This document shows, piece by piece, positions 17,416 through 25,769 of a stretch of DNA of 64,000 nucleotides. Under the pieces are notes generated by a model that was not told the origin of the DNA, searched no databases, and was given only the letters and a program-made list of their open reading frames with translations. The DNA comes from Thalassotalea sp. Sam97 (GTDB taxonomy: Bacteria > Pseudomonadota > Gammaproteobacteria > Enterobacterales > Alteromonadaceae), in the NCBI RefSeq assembly GCF_041379765.1, contig NZ_CP166919.1:806001-870000 (forward strand), read 5' to 3'. Made by a program: the position numbers and the translations under genes. The stretch's first letter is position 1. The number at the start of each line of letters is the position of its first letter.

Positions 17416-17707
17416 CATTTGCTCCATGGTCATAAAACATTGCTAATGTGAACCTTCAGTTCAATAAGAACAGGCACACTTAAACATTGTTTTCTAATAT
17501 CGCAAATATCAAATACAGTTGAAAGCTTATTTATGATTGGTAGTCAGTTGTAGCAAATAAAATAGCTATTTTATTTGGCAAAACATTAGGTTTCTTCATA
17601 GAAATCACGCTATCTTGCCAGAATAGACTCTAATTAGTATCTTCCTAAAGCTAATTTCTCCTCCATCAAACATAGGTAGTTCTGTGATGATTAATCTCGG
17701 AGGAAAT

Positions 17708-17770
17708 ATGAAAAAATCACAGAAATGTCATATGGGATCCGTCATTCAATATGAGAATCTCAGTCAATAA
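17708..17770 (+). pseudogene. 20-codon ORF with strong ribosome site, possibly a gene truncated by the motif
   Basis: GGAGG (17699-17703) stands 4 bp before an ATG at 17708. The frame runs MKKSQKCHM and then through the 37-bp motif to TAA at 17768-17770. A good initiation region leading into only 20 codons suggests either a truncated gene or a leader peptide. Confidence 0.3.
17733..17769 (+). repeat. 37-bp motif, copy 3
   Basis: Identical over 37 bp to copy 1 (12516), and similarity continues for roughly 20 bp beyond in A-rich sequence. As at copy 1, decayed array repeats follow downstream in the same orientation. Confidence 0.85.
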
Positions 17771-17870
17771 ATAAATTTACAAAAATCTGGCAGAAGTGCA
17801 TAAAAATAGGATACTGATTTGTTAAGGGCGCGAGCAATAACAGAATAAGACGTTATAAAGCTATTCAATA

Positions 17871-17978
17871 TATTTAGTAGCAGGTTCTTTGAGATACGAT
17901 CTGTTTGTTTTACAGTGCATCAGCACTAGCGAGGGCAAAACGTTTCAGTAGCCGGTCTTTTTAGATACGATCTGTTTG
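17871..17978 (+). CRISPR. Two decayed array-type repeats with a 34-bp spacer
   Basis: 17871-17907 and 17942-17978 match the 37-bp array repeat in the same orientation. The first has about five differences (TATTTAGTAG start, CAGGTTCTTT middle); the second has two. They are separated by 34 bp. They lie about 3.8 kb from the main array, beyond the GIY-YIG operon. They are either remnants of a once longer or duplicated array or, read on the minus strand, an antirepeat-bearing RNA. Confidence 0.75.
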
Positions 17979-18242
17979 TCATTTATTCAACAAATTAAAC
18001 CAACTTAACTTCGCAATGCCTTCCCAAGAAATTTGCTCACCACATATAATTTGTTATTTATAAGGATTGGTGTGCTGATTATTCATCACTCGTCGTCTTT
18101 TTGAATTAGCGCATTAGTTTCATTAGCAAAAAGACATCAATCAAGAGCTGTCGTAAATAATGAGATTATTGACAATAATTCTCACTAGGAAGGAAATATT
18201 TTTTCAGAGTACTTCTCTGCAGCGCATACTATACAAGAACTC

Positions 18243-18279
18243 TATTGACCGAGATTCTCATATTGAATGACGGATCCCA
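18243..18279 (-). repeat. 37-bp motif, copy 4, inverted (right border)
   Basis: The minus strand reads TGGGATCCGTCATTC to GAATCTCGGTCAATA, one base different from copies 1 and 3. It faces copies 1 and 3, so 12516-18279 and 17733-18279 are both bounded by inverted copies. No target-site duplication is visible outside them. Confidence 0.83.
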
Positions 18280-18452
18280 ATTGGATGGTGACGAGCTCTT
18301 TCTTCTAAAGTCGCCGGTAATGGGGGGCTATATTCAAAGAAATCCGTAATCAGTTCTCTGATTACGGATTGTGCATGATGATTTGGAGCGATTAACCTAT
18401 TATCAAAGTTGATCGCAATACAATGAAAAAGAGCCCAAACAGTTTCTGGAAA
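18258..18452 (-). pseudogene. C-terminal coding fragment ending inside motif copy 4
   Basis: A 64-codon open frame without its own start runs from after a TGA (18453-18455) to a TGA at 18258. It encodes a protein-like segment with PETVWALFHCIAINF and then LITDFFEYSPPLPATLEERA. An in-frame ATG lies just beyond the TGA, at 18467. The composition looks coding, but I do not recognise the family. It may be the tail of a lost mobile-element gene whose end overlaps the motif. Confidence 0.35.
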
Positions 18453-18527
18453 TCAAAAAGACACCATTAACTTTAATTACGCCATAATATGGTCATAGGC
18501 TCTTTATTATTTTAGTGCAACAATAAA

Positions 18528-19532
18528 TTATAAGTTGCCCAAGCCTGTTTTGGCGTCTTTAACGATGGTGTCTAAGCAACCGAACATGCCTTCACAGCCT
18601 CCGGAAGCTTTTACGATCATACCTTTTTTGATGGCAGGAACGACATCTTCATCCACATAAACAAACGAGCGTTTTTGCAGAACATTTTTGTCGTCCAAAA
18701 GCTCACCCTCAGCAATCTCAATCAAATCGCCGTCAATTAATTGGTAGATTTTCACATCCAACTTCGCTTTAGCACCTTTGGTACGACCTAAAGTGGTTTC
18801 AAAGTAGGTACGACCTTCCGCGGTACGTGCACCAACGATATTGCCTTGTGCACCGACGAATTTAACCAAGTTTTGGTATTCGTCTGTCCCTTGCACCATT
18901 AAGTCATTAACCGCTGAATTCATCGCACCTAAGGCATAGCTTTTCACATCACAAGAACGACTTGCTGGGTTGTCTTGGGTGCTTATATCGCTACCTTCTA
19001 GCTGCTGGTAAGAAACACGTTCCATGGAAGGTAGAGAGCGAATGGTTAGTGTACCTTTGGCACTGGCTTTGTAACTACAGTAAGGAGCACTGGTATGTGA
19101 TTTACCGTCTTTGTCGGTCCAGCTTCTGGCTGGTTCATATTCGCTAGACCAACCTACTGAAGTGACATCGGCAATAATCACGAAATCTGCAACTTGCTCA
19201 CCAGTGTAAGGCTTGGCTTTGGCACCAGCATTTTGCTGGGCAAATTCAATTTCTTTTTGCAAACCTTTAGCTAGGTTACGGTCAACGGTTTCAGAACCAG
19301 ATGTGTTGATGATGTTTTCAACATTAGATACAAACAAGTCCGATTTATGTTTGGTGCTGGTTACCAATATTTGCAGGTTTTCTGAATTAGCCTTATCGTC
19401 GCTCCAAGTCGATAAAGCTGGAATGTTGGTAATTGGCGCTGTTGGCAGGGCGATTTTAGGTGTCGTTCCACACGCAGTAATTAAGGTCGCTAATGCGGTG
19501 AGTGATGCTATTTTTATTATTTGTTTTTTCAT
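18528..19532 (-). CDS. CsgG-like outer-membrane lipoprotein
   Basis: 334 residues with a lipoprotein signal (lipobox LITAC, Cys21). The middle, with VADFVIIADVTSVGW and KGTLTIRSLPSMER, and the C-terminal KGAKAKLDVKIYQLIDGD have the look of CsgG/curli-secretion-like or FlgT-like beta-rich proteins. Several Cys residues near CEGMFGC may form disulfides. It is last of five minus-strand genes (22-18.5 kb) that all encode exported proteins, which suggests a common envelope structure. The family call rests on overall resemblance only. Confidence 0.6.
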   Translation of the reverse strand: MKKQIIKIASLTALATLITACGTTPKIALPTAPITNIPALSTWSDDKANSENLQILVTSTKHKSDLFVSNVENIINTSGSETVDRNLAKGLQKEIEFAQQNAGAKAKPYTGEQVADFVIIADVTSVGWSSEYEPARSWTDKDGKSHTSAPYCSYKASAKGTLTIRSLPSMERVSYQQLEGSDISTQDNPASRSCDVKSYALGAMNSAVNDLMVQGTDEYQNLVKFVGAQGNIVGARTAEGRTYFETTLGRTKGAKAKLDVKIYQLIDGDLIEIAEGELLDDKNVLQKRSFVYVDEDVVPAIKKGMIVKASGGCEGMFGCLDTIVKDAKTGLGNL

Positions 19533-19558
19533 TTTTTTTCTCCATGAAATGAATATTA

Positions 19559-20494
19559 TTATGTTCCCAATAATTGAGTTTTCACATTTTCTAATAGTTG
19601 CTTTTGGGCCATGGCTTGGGCGCCAGCTGTATTAGAAAATGATACCCCACGCGATGTAATGGTTTGCTGTTGCAATACGCTGCCATGCTCATCAAGTAAT
19701 GATATATTAGCTTCGTAATTCGCGTAGTATTGACTAAAGGCAACGTCGGTTGACATCGTTAGTACAATTCTGACCTCTCCAGTGCGGCTTTTGCGGTTGG
19801 TGAGCTGTATTTTTGAGCCTTGCAATTGTTCCCTGAGGCTGGCAGTTAATTTGGCGTTACTGTCGCCAACTATGTTTAGGCGATAAAGGTTGCGCTTTTG
19901 GCATTTTTTAAATAATTTGGCAAAGCTTGCGACAGTCGACTTGGCTTCTTGTACTTGGTCTTCAGAGCCACCGTTGCCCAGATAGGCACCAATAAGCCCG
20001 GAAAGATTGGATTGATCGGTAGAGGTATTAGACAGTTCAAACCAACAGGCAGGGCCAGGCGCATCAATGAACTCTTCCATCATCCAGCTCAGTTCTTCGG
20101 CACTCTCATGTACTTGATTTAGTAGTGATTGAGACAGTTGGGTACGGTCAATTTTGATTACCACCCACCAACGATTATCCACCTGTTCTGATTGGATAAT
20201 GTCGACCCGTGGAAATTGAATAGGAATGGTTTTTGATCGGGTTCTAAACACGGTTTTGTCAGAAACATGGTGATTTTCCTTGACGATATGCAGCTCAGTG
20301 TCGACCTGGTTTTTGGAATACAGCTTTTGCGATACGTCGGCAAAGGCCGCTTGTTTGGCCTGTTCATAGACACTGTCCGAACCAACACCATAGATAAATA
20401 CGTCGGTATCTAAAGGTGGTTGGATGTCTTTGACATAGGCGTTCGTGACGAATGACACCGTTACAATGATGGTCGAAAATAATGTTTTCATCAT
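19559..20494 (-). CDS. Exported LPP20-like protein
   Basis: 311 residues with an N-terminal signal peptide (LFSTIIVTVSFVTNAYV) but no lipobox Cys. The segment VFIYGVGSDSVYEQAKQAAFADVSQKL is the GxG and Ala-rich helix pattern of LPP20/FlgP-type proteins, followed by strands such as NRWWVVIKIDRTQL. It lies between the transglycosylase and the CsgG-like gene, 26 bp from the latter. It likely assembles with the LPP20 lipoprotein of the same operon. No catalytic motif is seen. Confidence 0.55.
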   Translation of the reverse strand: MMKTLFSTIIVTVSFVTNAYVKDIQPPLDTDVFIYGVGSDSVYEQAKQAAFADVSQKLYSKNQVDTELHIVKENHHVSDKTVFRTRSKTIPIQFPRVDIIQSEQVDNRWWVVIKIDRTQLSQSLLNQVHESAEELSWMMEEFIDAPGPACWFELSNTSTDQSNLSGLIGAYLGNGGSEDQVQEAKSTVASFAKLFKKCQKRNLYRLNIVGDSNAKLTASLREQLQGSKIQLTNRKSRTGEVRIVLTMSTDVAFSQYYANYEANISLLDEHGSVLQQQTITSRGVSFSNTAGAQAMAQKQLLENVKTQLLGT

Positions 20495-20551
20495 GGCTTT
20501 TGTGATCCCTAAATAAAAGTTTATAGAGTTTGAGTACTGATCGAATCCTAG

Positions 20552-21892
20552 CTACAAACTCTGAACTTTCTCGGCAAAATATTGCTTACTGTTTAGCACT
20601 TTCACCAGGTAACGCTGGGTTTCTGTGTGAGTACGTTTTTGAATGACCTGATACACTTCATCGGGCGTTAGAGTATTGATCACGGCAATGGCTTTTTTAC
20701 GGTTTTTATCGCCTTTGTTAAAGGCACGAGCTAGGTTGCCTATGCCAGTGTTGTAGGCTGCTATGGCGCAATAAAGACGACTTACGGGATTTTTTACTTC
20801 GTTTAAATAACTGGTCAATAAGATGTTGAGATAAGCGCTACCAAACTTAATGTTCTCGGTGCTGTTAAACAAGGTGGCTTGCGAGGGCTTATTATTGTCT
20901 TGGAACTTACGGCGATTCACATCTAGGCCAGCAGTTGAGGGCACTACTTGCATTAAACCAAAAGCTGGAATAGGCGATTGTGCCACCGGGTTAAAGCTAC
21001 TCTCAGTTTCCATGATCGCCAAAATTAATTCTGGATCCAGTTGCCATTTGTTCGCGTTGTTTTTTACCGATGCCAGAAAATGCTCCGCCCGCTTCACACG
21101 AGCCCCGTCCAACGAAATGCGATAGGTTTTCATGTTTTTGCCTAATAAGGCATTCACTTTATCGGCATCGGCGGTGGTCAATGTTTCTTTTTCTTTTTCC
21201 AGCTCGGTGATCAAGTTTTTGGCATCGGCCATTTCGTCTTTTTGTCGCATGCGCTCTTTAAGATTTGCATGGCTGACTTGCTCAGTGTAATGCTCAAGCT
21301 GTTGAATTTGTTGTTCAAGTTTTCCAACATTTTTGTCAATAAGTGCCTGGCCCGGATTAGGAGGTGTGACTAATATCGCCTTTTGTGACAAGATTTGTGG
21401 ACTGGTGCTGATATCCGACGATAAGTAATCTAGCAATGTGTTGTTTGCTGCTGCCAGTGGACTGCTTGGTGCTTTGGGGAGAGCAGAGAGCACCGGATCG
21501 GCTTTTACCACCTCATCAATAGGCTTATCCAAACTGAGTGCTAATGTCTGTTCTATTTTTTGACTGATCTGCTGTTCGGATAAGCCCTCTGTATCTAATA
21601 TACTTACTTCGACAAAATCATTTTGAAAATCGCCAATGAGTTTCACGTTCATATCGTCTGAGTAATGAATAAATTCAGATGAGGAACTAACATCGGCGAC
21701 CCCCCATTTTGCTCTGACTTCGGCCTTAAATTGCTGATATCGACTTAAGTATTCATTTTTAAAAGTATGATATTCTTTCAGTCGCTTTTTTGAAAACTCA
21801 GCGAATGTCGGCTTTCCATTGGACGACGCTTCGGCGGCAATCGGGTGTACTGTCAACAATCCTAGGGCTACGGACAGAGCAATGGTTTTCAT
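20552..21892 (-). CDS. MltC-like lytic murein transglycosylase (SLT domain)
   Basis: 446 residues. A signal peptide (to about 20) is followed by a DUF3393-like N-terminal domain and a long helical region. The C-terminal SLT/goose-lysozyme-type domain contains the catalytic Glu in ILAIMETESSFNP, with PAFGLMQVVPSTAG and AIAAYNTGIGNLARAF. It cleaves peptidoglycan glycan strands in the periplasm. E. coli MltC is a lipoprotein of about 360 residues; this one is longer and has no lipobox. It is embedded in a cluster of envelope proteins, so it may open the wall for their assembly. Confidence 0.82.
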   Translation of the reverse strand: MKTIALSVALGLLTVHPIAAEASSNGKPTFAEFSKKRLKEYHTFKNEYLSRYQQFKAEVRAKWGVADVSSSSEFIHYSDDMNVKLIGDFQNDFVEVSILDTEGLSEQQISQKIEQTLALSLDKPIDEVVKADPVLSALPKAPSSPLAAANNTLLDYLSSDISTSPQILSQKAILVTPPNPGQALIDKNVGKLEQQIQQLEHYTEQVSHANLKERMRQKDEMADAKNLITELEKEKETLTTADADKVNALLGKNMKTYRISLDGARVKRAEHFLASVKNNANKWQLDPELILAIMETESSFNPVAQSPIPAFGLMQVVPSTAGLDVNRRKFQDNNKPSQATLFNSTENIKFGSAYLNILLTSYLNEVKNPVSRLYCAIAAYNTGIGNLARAFNKGDKNRKKAIAVINTLTPDEVYQVIQKRTHTETQRYLVKVLNSKQYFAEKVQSL

Positions 21893-21907
21893 AAATTAAT
21901 CCTTTAA

Positions 21908-22666
21908 TTAGTGACTTTTAGTGTAAAGAAGAAATTCAAATTCGGTTAATACAGAATCGGCGATGACAGACAGTTCCAATTCCCCCACGCCATATAAATT
22001 AGTTTGGGTTTTGGCCATAAGCTTAGCTAAGCGGTCATTGATTTGGGCCGGATCTTCCACGTCCATTTCCAATGCATCGTATATCGACTTGACTTCAGTT
22101 TTATTCAATGCTGATATGCCATCGTAGCCAATCGAACCGAAATACTTGTTGATGTATAGGTTTTCTCGCCCTTGCTGCTCTCTGATCAAGAGGTAATCAA
22201 CGTTATTGTAATCTAGGGTGTAATCGTCAATTTTTGCAGTTTTACCATTTAAGGCTTGGCCTGCGATCGAGGTTTCTTTATTGAGCAGATCTAATGGCAC
22301 AAAATCGTCTTCTAGTGACGTAATGGTGTAACCCATAACTCGATTTTCTTTACCCACTAAAGTCAGTAAGAATTTGTCGTTAAAATAATAATAAAACTTT
22401 AACGTATCCTCATACTTCGAGGCTTTTACAAACTGTGGGGCACCAAAAAACTGCTCAACGTAATTAATATTGTTGCCAACATTTACCTTGGCCAATTGTT
22501 GATATTCGTATTCGTGGGTGAATTCAGATTTCACCGTAACATACACATCGGCTAACACTTCTTTGGTGTCACCCCATTGCCCAAGCGCAATAAGGCTACC
22601 TAGGATCACTAAAGAGCCACTTTTCAGCCTAGCTGGTAGATCCTTAAAGGGAAATAAGGAGATCAT
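21908..22666 (-). CDS. Uncharacterised exported or membrane-anchored protein (ETEC_3214-like)
   Basis: 252 residues. A hydrophobic N-terminal segment (GSLVILGSLIALGQWG) is followed by a soluble domain with NYVEQFFGAPQFVK and a beta-rich region around DTLKFYYYFNDKFLLTLVG. This recalls proteins labelled ETEC_3214 domain, with low certainty. No active-site motif is visible. It lies 16 bp downstream of the LPP20 lipoprotein gene and 15 bp upstream of the transglycosylase gene, clearly within the same operon. Confidence 0.55.
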   Translation of the reverse strand: MISLFPFKDLPARLKSGSLVILGSLIALGQWGDTKEVLADVYVTVKSEFTHEYEYQQLAKVNVGNNINYVEQFFGAPQFVKASKYEDTLKFYYYFNDKFLLTLVGKENRVMGYTITSLEDDFVPLDLLNKETSIAGQALNGKTAKIDDYTLDYNNVDYLLIREQQGRENLYINKYFGSIGYDGISALNKTEVKSIYDALEMDVEDPAQINDRLAKLMAKTQTNLYGVGELELSVIADSVLTEFEFLLYTKSH

Positions 22667-22682
22667 TTCGAACCTATTTGTA

Positions 22683-23225
22683 TTAGTTATTTAATGTTTC
22701 GCGAGTGAATTCCAGCAATAAGTTGGATTCATCTTCTGGGCTTAAGGTTAATGGCGCTTTGGCGATAACTTGCTTTTTCATGCGCTCGAAATCCGCTGGT
22801 GCCATGCCTACTTGGACACAGAAGTTACGCACACCGTTAATGTCAGCATAATCACGCTGGATGATGCGGGTACCACGCAGTGATGAGCTGGTGATGCTTT
22901 TGGTGTCGGATTGGAACTTTTCGGTGGAAAAGGTTACGCCAGCTTCAGTAGCTTTATCAGCGATGTTTTTCTGTAAGTTGCTTATCATCATGTCCAGCTC
23001 GGTAGATAATTCAGCCCGCGCCATGGTGGCGGCTTGTTGCGAGTCAATGTTGAAACTGCTTGATGCTGGTACACACGAGGAAACACTGCCTTCTGGCGGG
23101 GTTAATACCCACTTAGGCATGGACATCCCCATGTTTTGTGCTTGCGTATCTGGGGTGGTGCTACAGCCGGTCAATAATACGGCAGAAGTAATGGCAGAAA
23201 GTGCCAATAGATTAAACTTGCGCAT
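22683..23225 (-). CDS. LPP20-family lipoprotein
   Basis: 180 residues from the ATG at 23225; the longer frame to 23339 would bury the signal peptide, so I use the internal start. Lipobox LLTGC at about residue 21. The mature part has PKWVLTPPEG, then the Ala-rich ARAELSTELDMMISNLQ helix typical of LPP20/FlgP proteins. It is likely anchored in the outer membrane. It is first gene of the five-gene cluster, and the 386-bp upstream gap should hold the promoter. Confidence 0.72.
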   Translation of the reverse strand: MRKFNLLALSAITSAVLLTGCSTTPDTQAQNMGMSMPKWVLTPPEGSVSSCVPASSSFNIDSQQAATMARAELSTELDMMISNLQKNIADKATEAGVTFSTEKFQSDTKSITSSSLRGTRIIQRDYADINGVRNFCVQVGMAPADFERMKKQVIAKAPLTLSPEDESNLLLEFTRETLNN

Positions 23226-23611
23226 GTAAATACCTTTATTATTTTTGACAGCGGGAAACGCGCTGTTTAGTGAAATGCTACTTCGTTTTGTGGTAGAGCA
23301 ACTTACCGATTTCTTAAGTCGGATAAAGCTCGTTAGCAATGTTTTTTCATATTAATAACATTTTTAATAATTAAATGAAATATTTTTTTACAAAGTGTTG
23401 TTGGTGTTTACATTTTTTTAAGGCTGGATTCGTGCTTGTTTGAAAAGAAGTCTGTCACATTTGTTTAATTGTTAGGCGTTGTGTTACGGCGTATTTGCAA
23501 TCAGTCGATGTTATAAGTTTTACAGCTATTTTGATGAGCATGGTGGGATAGTAGATATTTTGCATCGTGTTCAGGTTGTAACGGTCATGTAACGGTCAGA
23601 TCTAGTACACT
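23226..23611. other. AT-rich intergenic region upstream of the envelope cluster
   Basis: 386 bp without a gene. It is AT-rich in its middle (23340-23400) and probably carries the promoter of the minus-strand envelope operon. I see no clear repeat or RNA structure. Confidence 0.5.
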
Positions 23612-24298
23612 TTATGCTCGAACACCATAATTCACCTTACATTTTTTAATTGAAGGATTATTACTAAGAGGCTTTAGTGAAGTGATGTGAACTTTACCTA
23701 TTCTATCGGTAGCTTCAGTCACTTCAACTTCAAAATAGTAATTAAAATAGGTCGGCTTGTTTTCCAAAAGGATATAGGGGTAACTTGTAATTGACCATGC
23801 ACCTTTTAGCTTCTGGTTGCCTTTTTCGAAGGATTTGAACGTACCATTAGGCATTAAATCTATGGCAATATCCGTTTCGCATAGTGACGATTCATAACGT
23901 TTTGCTAAATCCGCTACATTCTTTCCACTGTTGACGGTAACACCCTGAGGAACAATAAATAAGCCCAGTGTATTTTGCGTGTACCAATGATTAGACGAAA
24001 ACAATGAATTGACGTTATCTACGTTAATATTGAGCTCACGTAAGGCTTCTTTAACAGTATCTACAATTTGCTCATCACGTACGAATGGTGAATAAACGAT
24101 ACTTGTCGAGGTTATATCTGCAGGATACTCGTGTTGATTTATTTCAACATTAAAACCTTGTTTCTCTAGCTTAGCTTGAATAGAAAGAGCCAAATTTTCA
24201 TTTAAATATAGTCGATTTAAATGGACCGTTGGTGCAGAAGAGCAGCCGACGATTATCACGCAAAGTATCGCGGCTGTTAGCTGATAGAGTTTCATCAT
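23612..24298 (-). CDS. Uncharacterised lipoprotein
   Basis: 228 residues from the ATG at 24298. The frame extends to 24346, but the signal peptide begins with MMKLYQLTAAILC, so the internal start is preferred. Lipobox IIVGC. The mature domain includes SIQAKLEKQGFNVEINQ and ends with strands around YFNYYFEVEVTEATDR. I do not recognise the family. It is separated from the envelope operon by 386 bp and may be independently expressed. Confidence 0.65.
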   Translation of the reverse strand: MMKLYQLTAAILCVIIVGCSSAPTVHLNRLYLNENLALSIQAKLEKQGFNVEINQHEYPADITSTSIVYSPFVRDEQIVDTVKEALRELNINVDNVNSLFSSNHWYTQNTLGLFIVPQGVTVNSGKNVADLAKRYESSLCETDIAIDLMPNGTFKSFEKGNQKLKGAWSITSYPYILLENKPTYFNYYFEVEVTEATDRIGKVHITSLKPLSNNPSIKKCKVNYGVRA

Positions 24299-24365
24299 AT
24301 TTGTTGTTGTTAATCGACGCGGTACCGCTTTGGTTAAGTTTCTCATTCATTGTGCAATGCCACTA

Positions 24366-24393
24366 AAATAAAAAACCTGCTTATTGCAGGCTT
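24366..24393 (-). terminator. Rho-independent terminator of the DUF3545 gene
   Basis: On the minus strand CCTGC (24386-24390) and GCAGG (24376-24380) form a short GC stem with a 5-nt loop, followed by TTTTTTATTTT. Position is just downstream of the stop at 24416. Confidence 0.78.
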
Positions 24394-24415
24394 TTATCTA
24401 TGTAGCACAACGTGA

Positions 24416-24580
24416 TTAGTCTTCTAGTAGCGCTTCGAGTTCACCTTCATAAAAGGCTAACTCTTTTTCCAATTCCATTTGCTCTTTTAGTTGCTCAATC
24501 TCTCGCCATTTACGTTTTGGTTTTCCCTTTGACTTGGGTTTGCCTTCAATGATTTCCATAATGCTTTCAATTGTATCCAT
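24416..24580 (-). CDS. DUF3545 family small protein
   Basis: 54 residues, initiated at an ATG (24580) with AGGGAG upstream. The sequence contains IEGKPKSKGKPKRKWREIEQ followed by an acidic helical tail ending LEALLED. The basic KRKWREIE segment is the hallmark of the DUF3545 family of small gammaproteobacterial proteins of unknown function. It is flanked by its own terminator. Confidence 0.8.
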   Translation of the reverse strand: MDTIESIMEIIEGKPKSKGKPKRKWREIEQLKEQMELEKELAFYEGELEALLED

Positions 24581-24740
24581 GATAAAGCTCCCTAGTTGTT
24601 CTTCTACGTCAATAAAGCAGAGCTCAATAAAGGTGTAGGTTATTGTTCAACCGCTTTCTGTTCTTTAATAACACAATAGATTTGTTTGTGAAACATTTTT
24701 TTTACACTAACTGGTGGCTAGAGAGGGGGATTTTCGGCAT

Positions 24741-24770
24741 AAAAAAAGAGACAACGCCTTGTTGTCTCTT
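24741..24770 (-). terminator. Rho-independent terminator of tal
   Basis: The 9-bp stem AGAGACAAC (24747-24755) / GTTGTCTCT (24761-24769) with a 5-nt loop is followed on the minus strand by a run of seven T. It lies 46 bp after the transaldolase stop. Confidence 0.85.
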
Positions 24771-24815
24771 ATTGGTGCTAGATGTTAGCTAAGGTTGAAA
24801 TTAATTCATCTATTT

Positions 24816-25769
24816 TTACAGCATCTTGGTAAGCTTTTCTTCAAGTTTGATTTGGTCAACGGTAAAGCCACGAATACCTTCAGCTAGTTTTTCGGTCGCC
24901 ATAGCATCTTCGTTCATTTGCCATCTGAATTCTTGCTCTGTAATAGCAGTAGGGCGCTCACCGCTAGCCATGCTGGCATCGAGTTTACGGATAACCTCGC
25001 CATCAGCTTGTTCAAGCTCATCAAGTAGCTGCGGACTAATGGTTAGGCGATCACAGCCAGCCAGCTCTAAAATCTCTTCTTTATTTCTAAAGCTAGCACC
25101 CATTACGATAGTGTTGTAACCATACTGTTTGTAGTAGTTATAAATATTGGTCACAGAGACTACACCAGGATCTTCTGTAGCTGGGTAGCTGTCTTTGCCG
25201 GTCGATTTTTTGTACCAATCAAGAATTCGGCCAACAAAAGGTGATATCAAATAAACCCCAGCTTCAGCACACGCTTGTGCCTGAGCAAACCCGAACAACA
25301 GCGTTAAGTTACATTGAATACCTTTTTGCTCTAATATTTCAGCAGCGCGAATACCTTCCCAAGTTGACGCCATTTTAATCAGAATGCGATCTTTACTCAC
25401 GCCGTGCTGTTGATACAGGTCGATTAATTTTTCCGCTTTTTCCACTGTGGCTTGTGTATCAAATGACAGTCGAGCGTCAACTTCGGTAGATATGCGACCT
25501 GGAATTTCTTTTAATATCTCTAAACCGATTAAAACAGATAACATATCGGCAGCATCAACGACTTGTTGCTGCTTATCGTTACTTTGATTTTTACCATAGG
25601 CGACAGCTTGCTCGATAAGCGGCTGGTAATTGTCTAATTCGGCCGCTTTTAATAATAAAGACGGATTGGTGGTTGCATCAATCGGTTTGAATTTTGCTAT
25701 CGCTTGGACATCACCAGTATCGGCGACAACGGTAGTCATTTCTTTTAGTTGGGCAAGTTGCGAAGTCAT
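24816..25769 (-). CDS. tal: Transaldolase
   Basis: 317 residues, the size of TalA/TalB. The Schiff-base lysine is in RILIKMASTWEG, with the N-terminal DATTNPSLLLKA signature and CNLTLLFGFAQA. It moves a dihydroxyacetone unit between sedoheptulose-7-phosphate and glyceraldehyde-3-phosphate in the cytosolic pentose phosphate pathway. It is monocistronic with a clear terminator. It resembles the TalB subgroup of E. coli. Confidence 0.96.
   Translation of the reverse strand: MTSQLAQLKEMTTVVADTGDVQAIAKFKPIDATTNPSLLLKAAELDNYQPLIEQAVAYGKNQSNDKQQQVVDAADMLSVLIGLEILKEIPGRISTEVDARLSFDTQATVEKAEKLIDLYQQHGVSKDRILIKMASTWEGIRAAEILEQKGIQCNLTLLFGFAQAQACAEAGVYLISPFVGRILDWYKKSTGKDSYPATEDPGVVSVTNIYNYYKQYGYNTIVMGASFRNKEEILELAGCDRLTISPQLLDELEQADGEVIRKLDASMASGERPTAITEQEFRWQMNEDAMATEKLAEGIRGFTVDQIKLEEKLTKML

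Larger units (their letters stand above)
17434..18527. other. Gene-poor accessory stretch with motif copies, decayed repeats and gene fragments
   Basis: About 1.1 kb without an intact long gene. It holds the operon promoter for the GIY-YIG genes, a 20-codon ORF with a strong ribosome site ending inside motif copy 3, two decayed array repeats, motif copy 4 in inverse orientation and a minus-strand coding fragment. These parts are listed separately. Confidence 0.7.

Noticed and set aside
12516..18279. Segment as a simple IS or composite transposon
   Set aside because: No transposase ORF inside and no target-site duplication next to the outer motif copies.
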